From: JALSRK01 sp964461995
GTDB taxonomy: Bacteria; Acidobacteriota; Terriglobia; Bryobacterales; Bryobacteraceae
Reading direction: 5' to 3'
DNA: 64,000 bases
Assembly: GCA_964461995.1 (NCBI GenBank)
Contig: CAYWXL010000012.1
Span: forward strand, 27,757-91,756
Shown here: positions 36,015-45,234 of the stretch, one piece after another
How positions within the stretch are numbered: position 1 is the first letter of the stretch
Layout of the letters: each line of letters opens with the position of its first letter
Made by a program: the position numbers and the translations under genes
Notes under the pieces: generated by a model
Told to the model about the DNA's origin: nothing
Seen by the model: the letters and a program-made list of their open reading frames with translations, nothing else
The model's database searches: none

Positions 36015-39000
36015 ATGAAACCCTACCCGTGTCTCCGCGGCCTCGCGGCGGGCGCGCTGCTTCTGCTATTCGCCTTTTCCGCGAGAGCCCAACAGATTGA
36101 CACGGCTTTGATCGTCGGCACGGTGACTGACGCCAGCGGCGCCGTCATTCCTGGCGTGAACATCAGCTTCCGCCACGTAGCTACGGGAACGGTGTATACG
36201 ACCCAAACGAACGAAGAAGGCCGGTACCGCTCTCAGCCGCTGCGCATCGGGGAATACGAAGTGAGCGCCGAGGCGCCGGGCTTCAAGAAATATACAGGGA
36301 GTGGCGTTGTTCTCAGCATCGGCGACGTGCGGCAGTTGGACATCACGCTGGAACTCGGCGCCGTCACGGAGACCATTGAAGTCCAGGCATCGGCCCCGCT
36401 ACTGCAAACCAGCGACGCCACCGCCGGAACGGTGATCGAGAACCGGCAGATCGTCGATCTGCCACTGAACGGGCGCAACTACCTGCAACTAGCGTTGATC
36501 TCGTCCGGCACTGTGCGGTCCCGAGGCCAGGGAGTCTCCATCGGAGGCGCCAGGGGTACCGAGGTGAACTTCGTCATCGACGGCATGGACAACAACAACC
36601 AGTCCATCGCCTCGCAGGGCCGCCAGAAGGAGGTGGTGAAACCATCGATCGACGCTATCGCGGAGTTCAAAGTCGTCACCAACGGCTTTTCCGCCGAATA
36701 CGGCAAGACCTCTTCCGGCGTGATCAACCTCTCCATCAAGTCCGGCACGAACGAGATCCACGGTACGGTGTTCGAGTTCCTGCGCAACGATAAGTTCGCT
36801 GCCAAAAACTTCTTCGATCCGCCGGAGGCTGAGAAGCCACCGTTCAAACGGAATCAGTACGGATTCGCCGTCGGCGGGCCGATCAAGAAGAACACGGCGT
36901 TCATCTTCGGGGACATCGAGTGGACGGACCGCCGAGAATCGGCCACGAGGAACGTACCGGTTCCGTCGGTGGCGCAACGGCAGGGCGATTTCACGGGGGA
37001 GGACATCATCTACGACCCCCTCACGTGGGACGGTACCGAGCGTCAACCCTTCCCGAACAATGTCATTCCGAAAAGCCGCTTTGATCCGGTAGCGACGTAC
37101 ATCAAGGACTGGTACCCGGACCCGAACAGTCCCGATGGGCGCTTCCGGTGGAATCCGCCCCGGAACCAAGACCACTACAAATGGGATGTGCGGTATGACC
37201 ATAATCTCTCAGCGAGAAACAACTTCTTCCTGCGCTGGAGCTCCCAGCAGCAGAACGTGGCTGGCGTTCCGGCGCTACCTCCGACCGAGTTCGGCTCGTT
37301 GACCGGCGGCGGCCCGGTGGACGTCACCAGCAACAATGCGGTGGCGTCCTTCAACCGGATCTGGAGCCCCAACCTGATCAGCAACTTCCGCTTCGGATGG
37401 AACTACATCGACACCGACAACACTGTCCACTCGGACGTCACCGGCGACGTGAACGGGCCGATCGGGCTGAAAGGCTATGAGGAATACGCGCACTTGCCTG
37501 GAGCGGCCATGTTCTCCATTTCCACCTACCGGTCCGTCGGCTCCTCAAACTGGAGACCGAACCTCATACAGTCCCAGACCCGCCAGCTTTCGGCCGACAC
37601 CACCTGGACAAAAGGCAACCACGCGGTCAAGTTCGGTATGACCATCTACTGGCTGCAGAGCTTCATCAAGAACCCGCAGCGCGCCAAGGGAACGTGGTAT
37701 TTCGACGGGCGGTTCACCGAACGGTCGCCGAAGAAGCGGAAAGGTACCGGCGAACCTTTCGCCGACCTGCTGCTTGGAGCAGCCCGGGAGGTCGCTGGGT
37801 CGAACACCGTTTACATGAACCTGCGGGCGCCGTTCGAGCACTTCTACATCCAGGACGACTGGAAAGTTACATCGAAACTGACGCTCAACCTCGGGCTCCG
37901 ATATGAGTACAACGCACCGTGGGTCGAGACGCGCGATCTGATTTCGAACTTCCGGCTCGGCACATGCAGGGGGTGTGACGACGGCTACATCGAGGTGGCC
38001 GGCACGAACGGCAGCGACCGCAGATCCCGGGCGCTCATCGATCCTGACCGGAACAACTTCGCTCCGCGCGTCGGGTTGGCCTACCGGGTGTTCGACAAGA
38101 CCGTGATCCGCGCGGCTTACGGCATTTTTTATTCGAACGTCACTAACACCGGCGGGGGCGAGTACATGGAAACGAACCCGCCTTTCCACCTCAAGGCCAG
38201 TCTCACCACGGACAGGATCACGCCGCTGTACCTGCGCGACGGTCTGCCCCCGGGCGCGATCTCACCAGAACGCGCTCGGGGCATCGAAGTGTCCTATTTC
38301 GAAGGCGATCCGCCGTGGCCGATGTCGCAAGCGTGGAACTTCAACATCCAGCAAGCGCTGCCGGCAGACATGCTGTTCGAAATCGGCTATTTCGGCGACA
38401 AAGCGAATCACGTCGTCTGGCGGACAGACATCAACAAACCGCCGCCGGGGCCGGGCAACATCAACGATCGGAGGCCGTGGCGCCATCTCGTCTTCCCTGG
38501 TACGGACAACGTCGTCACTCTCGGCCGGATGAACGCGCACAGCAACAATGGCAATCTCCTTTACCACGGCCTGCACATGAAGCTGGAGAAACGCTACTCG
38601 CAGGGCATGACGCTGATCGTTACTTACCAGTGGTCCAAGGCGATCAGCGACTACACTCCGCTGCCCGGCACCGGCAGCGCACCGGGCGAGGACGGCCGGC
38701 GAGTGCAGGACCCGTTGAACCTACGCAATGAACGGGGGCCGTCGGCCCAGGACCAGCGGCACCGCTTCGTGGGAGCCTGGGTTTACGAGCTGCCGTTCGG
38801 CCGCGGGAAGCGCTGGGGCCAAGGTTGGAGCAAGCCGTTGGACGCCGTGGTTGGGGGCTGGTCCATCGGCGGGATCCTGAGCTTGCTTTCCGGCACCCCG
38901 GTGAACCTGACCGTCCGAGGCAATCCGTCCAACACGGGCGGCGGCGACCGGCCGAATGTGGTGGGCGATTGGCGCCTCTCGCGGAGCGAGCGAACCCTGG

Positions 39001-39290
39001 ACCGGTTCTTCAACACGGACGCGTTCGTCCCGAACGATCCATACACTTACGGCAACGCCGGACGGAACGTCCTCGTCATGCCGGGGCGGGTAAACCTGGA
39101 TGCCTCGCTATACAAGACCATTTCCTTTACGGAGCGGTACCGGCTGCAGCTCCGGTTCGAGGCTTTCGGGGCTACCAACACCCCGCAATTCGGTCCTCCA
39201 AACGCCCAGGTCGGCAACAAATATTTCGGCAAGATCACGAGCGCGGGCGGTTGGCGGAACTTGCAGTTCGGATTGAAGTTCATCTTCTGA
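36015..39290 (+). CDS. TonB-dependent receptor with N-terminal carboxypeptidase-regulatory-like domain
   Basis: A 1091-residue outer-membrane protein with a signal peptide ending ARAQQ. Residues ~30-115 form a CarboxypepD_reg-like beta-sandwich (VGTVTDASGAVIPGVNISF), followed by a plug with the LPLNGRNY motif typical of acidobacterial Oar-type receptors (IENRQIVDLPLNGRNYLQL), and a long 22-strand-type barrel ending in an aromatic residue (LQFGLKFIF). The family imports large substrates or forms surface assemblies. The substrate cannot be read here. No TonB/ExbBD gene is nearby. A strong ribosome site fixes the start. Confidence 0.93.
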   Translation: MKPYPCLRGLAAGALLLLFAFSARAQQIDTALIVGTVTDASGAVIPGVNISFRHVATGTVYTTQTNEEGRYRSQPLRIGEYEVSAEAPGFKKYTGSGVVLSIGDVRQLDITLELGAVTETIEVQASAPLLQTSDATAGTVIENRQIVDLPLNGRNYLQLALISSGTVRSRGQGVSIGGARGTEVNFVIDGMDNNNQSIASQGRQKEVVKPSIDAIAEFKVVTNGFSAEYGKTSSGVINLSIKSGTNEIHGTVFEFLRNDKFAAKNFFDPPEAEKPPFKRNQYGFAVGGPIKKNTAFIFGDIEWTDRRESATRNVPVPSVAQRQGDFTGEDIIYDPLTWDGTERQPFPNNVIPKSRFDPVATYIKDWYPDPNSPDGRFRWNPPRNQDHYKWDVRYDHNLSARNNFFLRWSSQQQNVAGVPALPPTEFGSLTGGGPVDVTSNNAVASFNRIWSPNLISNFRFGWNYIDTDNTVHSDVTGDVNGPIGLKGYEEYAHLPGAAMFSISTYRSVGSSNWRPNLIQSQTRQLSADTTWTKGNHAVKFGMTIYWLQSFIKNPQRAKGTWYFDGRFTERSPKKRKGTGEPFADLLLGAAREVAGSNTVYMNLRAPFEHFYIQDDWKVTSKLTLNLGLRYEYNAPWVETRDLISNFRLGTCRGCDDGYIEVAGTNGSDRRSRALIDPDRNNFAPRVGLAYRVFDKTVIRAAYGIFYSNVTNTGGGEYMETNPPFHLKASLTTDRITPLYLRDGLPPGAISPERARGIEVSYFEGDPPWPMSQAWNFNIQQALPADMLFEIGYFGDKANHVVWRTDINKPPPGPGNINDRRPWRHLVFPGTDNVVTLGRMNAHSNNGNLLYHGLHMKLEKRYSQGMTLIVTYQWSKAISDYTPLPGTGSAPGEDGRRVQDPLNLRNERGPSAQDQRHRFVGAWVYELPFGRGKRWGQGWSKPLDAVVGGWSIGGILSLLSGTPVNLTVRGNPSNTGGGDRPNVVGDWRLSRSERTLDRFFNTDAFVPNDPYTYGNAGRNVLVMPGRVNLDASLYKTISFTERYRLQLRFEAFGATNTPQFGPPNAQVGNKYFGKITSAGGWRNLQFGLKFIF

Positions 39291-39308
39291 CCCATTCGGA
39301 GAAAACCG

Positions 39309-39356
39309 GGCCGCCGGACCGGCTGCGTTCGCCGGCGAGGTCCGGTGGCCTTCTCT
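39309..39356 (+). terminator. hairpin terminator after the TonB receptor
   Basis: An 11-bp stem (GCCGCCGGACC with GGTCCGGTGGC, one G-U pair), an 18-nt loop and a TTCTCTTT tail, in the gap to a convergent gene. Confidence 0.6.
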
Positions 39357-39415
39357 TTGCGCTGTACGGGGAAACGCTCTGACGCTCCCCCGTCGCTGGG
39401 CCGTGTACAGGAACC

Positions 39416-40825
39416 CTACCGGCGGCTCTCCCCGGCTTCTTGAAGCGCCTTCAGATCGCGCTGGAGGGAAGCCGCTAGAGCCGTCTGGCCATATCGCTTC
39501 GCCAACACCAGCGCCTTTTTCACTTCCTCGATCGCCCGGCGGCGGTCTCCGGCCCTGGCGTAGGCGTCCGCAAGGCCATAACGGAATGCGGCGGCGCGTT
39601 CGTCGTCCGGGCCGATGCTCTTCTCCAAGTGCTCGATCGCCTTGGCGTAATCTCCCTTTTGAAGGTAATAGCGCCCAAGGTGAAAATTCGCCAACCGGTG
39701 GCCCGGCCGGGCTTCCAGGGCGCGCCAGTAGTGAGCCGCCGCTTCGTCGAGCCGCCCTGACTTCTCAAGGAGATAACCGAGGTTTTGGTGAGCGTCAGCG
39801 TTGGCGGGGTTGATCTCGAGCGCCCGGCGGAAAGCCGCTTCCGCTTCGGGAAGCCTGCCGGCCGCCACCAGGACTACACCCCAGTTGTAATGAAGCTCTT
39901 CGATGTCCGGGTTGATCTCGAGCGCGCGGCGGTAGTGCCGTTCCGCCCCGTCGAATTCGCCGAGAGAACCGAGAGCAGCGATCAAGTTGATGTGGGCCTG
40001 AAGGAAATCCGGGTCGAACTCCAATGCCTTTTCGAACGCAGCTCTGGCGCCGCCGGGATCGCCTTGATCCAGCAGCCGCCGGCCTTCCTGCAGGTAAACG
40101 AGCTTGTCGCGCCGCAACTCGCGGACCTGCTCCATCCACGGGTCAGGCAACGGCGGCGGCGCACGGTTCGAGGCCCGCCGGTAGAGTTCCATGTGCCGGC
40201 CCGCGTTCTGCAGGTCTCCCGCATTCCGGCAAACTACGGCCAGAGAGTAGTGGATCGCTGCAGCCCCTGGCGCCAGCTCGAGTGCCCGGAGAAAACTTTC
40301 CCGGGCCTCCGCGTGCCGGCCGCGGTTCAGCAGGACCAAGCCCAAACCGTAATGGGCCGCCGCCCACTCAGGGTGTTCGGCGATAACCGCACGGTAGAGC
40401 CTCTCGCTCTCATCCAACTTGTTCGTCTCGCGAAGCAGTCCGGCCAGTCGGACGCGGGCCTGCCCCCCTACCTCTAGCGTCGTAGTGACACGCCGAAAAA
40501 GCTTTATGGCTTCTTGCTTCCGCCCCAGTTGGTCCAAGGCGACAGCGCGTAAGTAAACCCAACGGACATCGCCGGGGACCAAAGCGCCGGCGCGGGCATA
40601 ACACTGCACCGCCGGGTCGAACCGGTCGTAAGCGTGCAGCAGCATTCCGAGATTGCCGACCGTTTCTGCATCTTGTGGATGGGCCCGAGCCGCAGCGACG
40701 GCTGTCTCGACACGCTTGCGCACCTCGGGCGCGAAGCTGTCGAGTTGCAAATCGGGCAACGGCGGCGTGCGGGAGCATCCCCAACCCGCCGTGATGACCG
40801 CCGCACAGGCAGCGATCAATCGCAT
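39416..40825 (-). CDS. TPR-repeat lipoprotein
   Basis: A 469-residue exported protein. ATG 40825 gives the signal RLIAACAAVITAGWGC with a lipobox Cys, and GGAGG lies upstream. The body is about eleven tetratricopeptide repeats, for example ADAHQNLGYLLEKSGRLDEA and RLANFHLGRYYLQKGDYAKA, so a protein-binding scaffold is expected. It is convergent with the TonB receptor and belongs to the cluster that also includes the UnbV lipoprotein. The specific partner is unknown. The in-frame extension to 40876 adds no signal sequence and is not used. Confidence 0.85.
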   Translation of the reverse strand: MRLIAACAAVITAGWGCSRTPPLPDLQLDSFAPEVRKRVETAVAAARAHPQDAETVGNLGMLLHAYDRFDPAVQCYARAGALVPGDVRWVYLRAVALDQLGRKQEAIKLFRRVTTTLEVGGQARVRLAGLLRETNKLDESERLYRAVIAEHPEWAAAHYGLGLVLLNRGRHAEARESFLRALELAPGAAAIHYSLAVVCRNAGDLQNAGRHMELYRRASNRAPPPLPDPWMEQVRELRRDKLVYLQEGRRLLDQGDPGGARAAFEKALEFDPDFLQAHINLIAALGSLGEFDGAERHYRRALEINPDIEELHYNWGVVLVAAGRLPEAEAAFRRALEINPANADAHQNLGYLLEKSGRLDEAAAHYWRALEARPGHRLANFHLGRYYLQKGDYAKAIEHLEKSIGPDDERAAAFRYGLADAYARAGDRRRAIEEVKKALVLAKRYGQTALAASLQRDLKALQEAGESRR

Positions 40826-41193
40826 TCGGTCCGCCTCCGCTCCCATCTCCCAGCACATGGTAGGTGGCGGGACCATGCCGGGTCAATCTCGCGGCTTAAG
40901 CGCCGGATGCCATGGCGCTTCGCGGCGAAATGTCCAGAGCGTGACAATTTGCCCCCGCGCCCGTAACACCCGGGGAGAAACCGTCGTCGTTGCTATATTG
41001 AGTACTGCCCGGCCGTGTTCGCGGCTCCGCTCCCGCTTTGCGGACCGCGCCGGGAGCCGGCGGCGCCGAGCCGGTTGCGGTTCAAGCGGGCCGGGACCAG
41101 GCCTCGCAACGCCGGCCCCAGGCCTGTGATCGGACGCCACGTGGCCCCGGGCGGGCGGAGTCCCGCCGGAAACCGGGCGTCTCAGGAGAAAAA
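40826..41193. other. 368-bp divergent intergenic region
   Basis: Between the TPR lipoprotein (leftward) and the Big-1-like gene (rightward). It holds an inverted repeat CATGGT/ACCATG (40856-40877) close to the TPR start and an extended -10 for the rightward genes. No RNA gene was recognised. Confidence 0.45.
40991..40999 (+). promoter_or_regulatory. extended -10 promoter for the surface-protein operon
   Basis: TGC-TATATT with no good -35, 195 nt upstream of the Big-1-like gene. Confidence 0.4.
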
Positions 41194-41910
41194 GTGCGGT
41201 TCAAGAAATTCTTGGTCTTTCCGTTGAGCTTTTTCCTCGCTTTTCCAGCTGCGGCCCAACCGGCCCCTCAGCTTTTGCCGAGACCGGCCCACGCTCCCAC
41301 GTGGTCTGTCGCCTGGCTGACACAGCAGGCGCCCCAACCGGGCCAAGTGGCGCCCGCAATGCCCCGCCCCGTCGCCCAAGAGGAGCCTGGGAACCAGGAG
41401 CCCGTACAGGAAGGCATCCTGAATATCGAAGTGTTGGAGGGAGAAGGAGCACAGAACGACATCCAGGCCGGCGTGGCGGTCGCCCCGCGGGTGCGAGTCA
41501 CCGATGAGTCCGGCAACCCGGTGGGGAATGCGGAAGTGGTCTTCAGTCTGCCCATGGGCGGCCCCAGCGGATTGTTCAACGGCTGGGTGCGCACCCAGAC
41601 CGTGCGCACCGATGCCGACGGGATCGCGGCGGCGAGCGCCTATACCCCGAACGAGATCGAGGGGCGCTTCAACATCAAGGTGACCGCCACGGCAAACGGG
41701 CGCAAAGGTTCAGTGATCATTTCGCAGAGCAACGTTCGGGGCAGGAAAGCCAAATCGAGCAAGAAGTGGATTTGGTGGGCGGTGGCCGCCGGAGCCGCGG
41801 CAGGGATCGTAGCCGGGGTGGCGGCCGGCGGCGGGAGTGAATTGCCGCCCGGACAGCAGAATCCCGTGAGGATCACTCCCGGGCCGATCTCGGTTGGAGG
41901 TCCGCGGTGA
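41194..41910 (+). CDS. exported protein with a bacterial Ig-like (Big-1) domain
   Basis: A 238-residue protein starting at GTG 41194 with AGGAG 7 nt upstream. It has a signal peptide (PLSFFLAFPAAAQP), a proline- and glutamine-rich linker, then a Big-1-type domain (~85-180) with PRVRVTDESGNPVGNAEVVF, TVRTDADGIAAAS and FNIKVTATA. Near the C-terminus a basic stretch and a TM helix (KWIWWAVAAGAAAGIVAGV) follow. Big-1 domains occur in invasins and adhesins. It is first in a three-gene set of exported proteins. Confidence 0.78.
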   Translation: MRFKKFLVFPLSFFLAFPAAAQPAPQLLPRPAHAPTWSVAWLTQQAPQPGQVAPAMPRPVAQEEPGNQEPVQEGILNIEVLEGEGAQNDIQAGVAVAPRVRVTDESGNPVGNAEVVFSLPMGGPSGLFNGWVRTQTVRTDADGIAAASAYTPNEIEGRFNIKVTATANGRKGSVIISQSNVRGRKAKSSKKWIWWAVAAGAAAGIVAGVAAGGGSELPPGQQNPVRITPGPISVGGPR

Positions 41911-41947
41911 TAGGTCCCAAAGGCGAGACAAAGGAGGACCGTTGAGC

Positions 41948-43000
41948 ATGGCCCGCCGGCTACGAATGAATCCTTTTTCTTTGATCATTCTCCTGGTGTC
42001 TGCAAGCCTGACAGCCCAGACCAGTGCGATCCGGGGTCCGGTCTCCGGTTTCGTCCATGACGGTTCCACTCGTGCGGTCCGTCCGGTCATCGGCATTCCG
42101 GGGGCCGCGTATCTGGGCCCGGCCGTGGCTTCCGGCGTCGATTTCGCCAGCGTGGCGCCTGATGGGCGACGCGCCCTTGTCCTCTCCGGCGGGACCCTTT
42201 ACTTCGTCCGTGGCCTCAGGAGCGGCGAACTACGCTGGCGGATCCTGGAACAACGAACCTCGGCCGATCGTGCCGCGTGGTCGCCGGACTCGCGCGCCGT
42301 CGCCGTTTGGTCGGCCGCTGCGCAGAGGTTGCGTTTGTGGAGAGGACTCGGGGACGAGGTACCGGGGGCGCGGCGTAGGGTAACGAGAGGAACTCAGTTC
42401 CGGAGTTCGCGGGCGGGCAGCCCGGTAGCGCCGCAGCTGGACGATCTCGGAGTGATTGACGGCGAGGTCACCGCGATGGCGGTGGGCGCCAATGGAGACG
42501 TGTTCTTCGCCACTCCAGGAGGACTGTACGAGGCCCGAGAAAACGCCCTGGCGTCCCTCATCGCTCAAATAGATGAACCGGCGGCGATCGCCGCCGCGGA
42601 ATCGGCGCTATTCGTTGCAGACCGGGCCCGCGGCGAAATCCTCGAGATTCGCTACTCCAAAGGAGCCCCCGACGTCCGCCTGTTTGCCGGCCCGGGGCGT
42701 GGGATAGACGATCCAACGGCGCTGGCGGTAATCGACGGCGGCCGAACTCTGGTGGTTGCCGAGGCGGAGCCCCGCCGCTTGATGTTTTTTGATACCGCCT
42801 CGCGCGACCTGACAGGCCAGCTCCAAGTCGTGATTCGCCCCACACGGCTCGTGTCGTTGACGCAACGATTGTTTTTGCTGAACAGCCGGACTTCCGCCAG
42901 CGACACACTATACGTTCTGGATAGCTCCGGCCCGCCCACGGTCTATTTCATCCCGGCGGGCAGCGCCGCAGAAAACCCAGCAATTCCGGTGGAGGACTAG
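41948..43000 (+). CDS. exported protein, probable beta-propeller, function unknown
   Basis: A 350-residue protein with a signal peptide (FSLIILLVSASLTAQ). The body has short recurrent beta-propeller-like units: FASVAPDGRRALVLSG, AAWSPDSRAVAVW, VTAMAVGANGDVFFAT, DDPTALAVIDGGRTLVVAEA. These resemble WD40/NHL-type blades, although I could not assign a family. An AAGGAGG site precedes ATG 41948. It lies between the Big-1 gene and the choice-of-anchor-D gene on the same strand with short gaps, so the three are probably co-expressed. Confidence 0.72.
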   Translation: MARRLRMNPFSLIILLVSASLTAQTSAIRGPVSGFVHDGSTRAVRPVIGIPGAAYLGPAVASGVDFASVAPDGRRALVLSGGTLYFVRGLRSGELRWRILEQRTSADRAAWSPDSRAVAVWSAAAQRLRLWRGLGDEVPGARRRVTRGTQFRSSRAGSPVAPQLDDLGVIDGEVTAMAVGANGDVFFATPGGLYEARENALASLIAQIDEPAAIAAAESALFVADRARGEILEIRYSKGAPDVRLFAGPGRGIDDPTALAVIDGGRTLVVAEAEPRRLMFFDTASRDLTGQLQVVIRPTRLVSLTQRLFLLNSRTSASDTLYVLDSSGPPTVYFIPAGSAAENPAIPVED

Positions 43001-43003
43001 AGC

Positions 43004-45187
43004 GTGACCGAGAAGCGATTGACTTTCCTTGCTGTCTCCCTCCTTCTCCTAATCACCGATACTACGGCTCTCGTCCCCAAAGCTGCGGCTCAGCCCGCCT
43101 TCCCTTTTACGATCCAGGTCCGCCAGGCAGACACAGTCACCAATATCGGCAACGGCGGTACGGTGCGGATAGAAGCGCCGGGGATCAACATGGCGACGTC
43201 GGCATCCTTCACAATCACGTACAACGATCCGACGGCAACGACTATCAAGGCCATCGAACTGACCGGCTCCACCGATTTCGCGGTCAGCGCCCCAACTCCA
43301 CCGTTCCCGCTGGACCGGGGAGAGAGCTTCGGGCTCACAGCGCAGTACCTACCGCCGGACGGCGCCTTGAGAGAGGCAGTGGTCACGGTCACGTACACGG
43401 ACGGCGACACCGACGCTACATTCACGATCAACCTGAACGGGGCGGCCCCCGAGTTCGCGTTCACCTTCACACCAGCGGGTGACAACGCGTCTCAAGTGGC
43501 GCCCGGCGACACCCTTGCGTTTCCTGATACAGCCGTGGAAACGACTTCCACAGGGACTTTCACCATCACGAACCGTGGCTCGGCCACTGGTGCAGTGAAC
43601 GGCGTTCAGGCGAGCGGCGCTTTCGAGGTGGCCGGGCTGCCGTTACTGCCAACGGAACTCATACCCGATGCCTCCCTCAGTTTCACGGTGCGATTCAAGC
43701 CCGAAGAGCTGGGACAGCTCACTGGTTCCTTGGGCATCAGTCTGGCCGAAGGTACCGCAAACTTCGTCCTCCAGGGGCTTGGAACTGGTGCGCAGTTCGT
43801 CTATGAACTGATCGTGGATGCCCAACCGACGCCGATTGTCCCGGGAGGAGCTATCCCACTGGGCGACAGCCTTGTGCATAAAACTACTTCTGTAGTAATT
43901 CGAGTTCGAAACGATGGCAACACAGACGGGGTTATCGCGACCATCCAGGTGAACGGAGCCGCCTTCTCACTAGCGGATCTGCCATTCCTGCCCGCGACTC
44001 TGACCCCGGGCAGCGGCTTCACGTTCACCCTGAACTTCACGCCATTAGAAGTCGGCGGGCAGACGGGGCGGCTCAGAATCGGCGATGCGGAGTTCGACTT
44101 GTCCGGGCGTGGTGTGGGATCGTTCCTGGAGTTCTCTGTCACGACGGACGGGGCGACGGACATAGTTGAAGACGGCGGCGCCGTCTTGTTTCCGCCCACA
44201 CTGGTTGGGAGTTCGGCGAGCGTGATGTTTACGATCTCCAACACCGGAACCGCAGACGCGAGCATCCGGAGCATTGCCCTCTCAACGGCTGAAGGCGTGT
44301 TCGAGCTTACCGGCTTGCCGGCCTTGCCGCTGGTTCTTCCGGGCGGCTCCACGCAGAGCTTCGTCATCACTTTCCGGCCGCAAATCGAAGGCGCTGCGAC
44401 GGCGACGCTGTTGGTCGACACAGCGACTTTTCGGTTGTCAGGTACGGGAACGCCCCCGGCGGCCCTGCCTGGATATGAATTCGATGGAGCGGCGGGCACG
44501 CAACCGCCGAGGTCGCAACCGGCAGTGGGAATCACATTAACGGAATCCTATCCGCTGAAAGTCGTGGGTACCCTCACGCTGACGTTCGCGTCCGACGCGT
44601 TCGCCGACGATCCGGCCATACAGTTTTCCACCGGCGGGCGTAAGGTGGCTTTCGAAATCCCGGCCGGGGAGAGGAACGCCATCTTCCCCAACGGGACCAC
44701 CCGAGTGAAAGTGCAGACCGGTACCGTGGCGGGGACCATCATTCTGACCCCCTCGTTTGCCACCGAGGGCGGGGCCGATCTGACTCCGGATTCTCCGCCT
44801 GCCCAAACGTTGACGATTCTCCCGGCCGCGCCCGTTATCACCAGCGCAGTAATCGCCGAAAAACGGACTGCGTCGATGCTGCTCGAGGTCACCGGCTACG
44901 CCACCACGCGGGAAGTCAGCCGGATTGACCTATCATTCCAGGGTCGGACAGGGGAAAACCTGGCCACCACCAGCCTGTCGATCAATTCCGAGTCACAGTT
45001 CGCCGCCTGGTACCAGAGCAGCCAGTCACTCCAGTTTGGCAGTCAGTTCACAGTTAGCGTCCCGCTGTCATTTTCCGGCTCCACCAACTCGGTCTCCGGA
45101 CAAACCAACGCCGTGGCCTCCATCACTGTGACTTTGGCCAACTCACAAGGGGAGTCCCAGCCAGTGACCATCGAGAACCCGGAGTAA
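43004..45187 (+). CDS. choice-of-anchor-D (ASH-like) repeat surface protein
   Basis: A 727-residue exported protein. After a signal peptide come about four Ig-like repeats of ~110 residues (near 35-150, 150-260, 262-375, 375-485). Each contains a FTITNRGSATGAV-type strand and a SFTVRFKPEELGQLTGSLGI-type strand, the hallmark of choice-of-anchor-D/ASH domains. The last ~240 residues are a different beta-rich region (TLTLTFASDAF, FEIPAGERNAIFPNG). There is no PEP-CTERM or LPXTG anchor. It starts 3 nt after the preceding stop. A structural or adhesive role is inferred from fold only. Confidence 0.8.
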   Translation: MTEKRLTFLAVSLLLLITDTTALVPKAAAQPAFPFTIQVRQADTVTNIGNGGTVRIEAPGINMATSASFTITYNDPTATTIKAIELTGSTDFAVSAPTPPFPLDRGESFGLTAQYLPPDGALREAVVTVTYTDGDTDATFTINLNGAAPEFAFTFTPAGDNASQVAPGDTLAFPDTAVETTSTGTFTITNRGSATGAVNGVQASGAFEVAGLPLLPTELIPDASLSFTVRFKPEELGQLTGSLGISLAEGTANFVLQGLGTGAQFVYELIVDAQPTPIVPGGAIPLGDSLVHKTTSVVIRVRNDGNTDGVIATIQVNGAAFSLADLPFLPATLTPGSGFTFTLNFTPLEVGGQTGRLRIGDAEFDLSGRGVGSFLEFSVTTDGATDIVEDGGAVLFPPTLVGSSASVMFTISNTGTADASIRSIALSTAEGVFELTGLPALPLVLPGGSTQSFVITFRPQIEGAATATLLVDTATFRLSGTGTPPAALPGYEFDGAAGTQPPRSQPAVGITLTESYPLKVVGTLTLTFASDAFADDPAIQFSTGGRKVAFEIPAGERNAIFPNGTTRVKVQTGTVAGTIILTPSFATEGGADLTPDSPPAQTLTILPAAPVITSAVIAEKRTASMLLEVTGYATTREVSRIDLSFQGRTGENLATTSLSINSESQFAAWYQSSQSLQFGSQFTVSVPLSFSGSTNSVSGQTNAVASITVTLANSQGESQPVTIENPE

Positions 45188-45234
45188 CCCCGCGGCGCTG
45201 GCAACGTATAGCGGCCTCGCCACAACCGGGCGCT

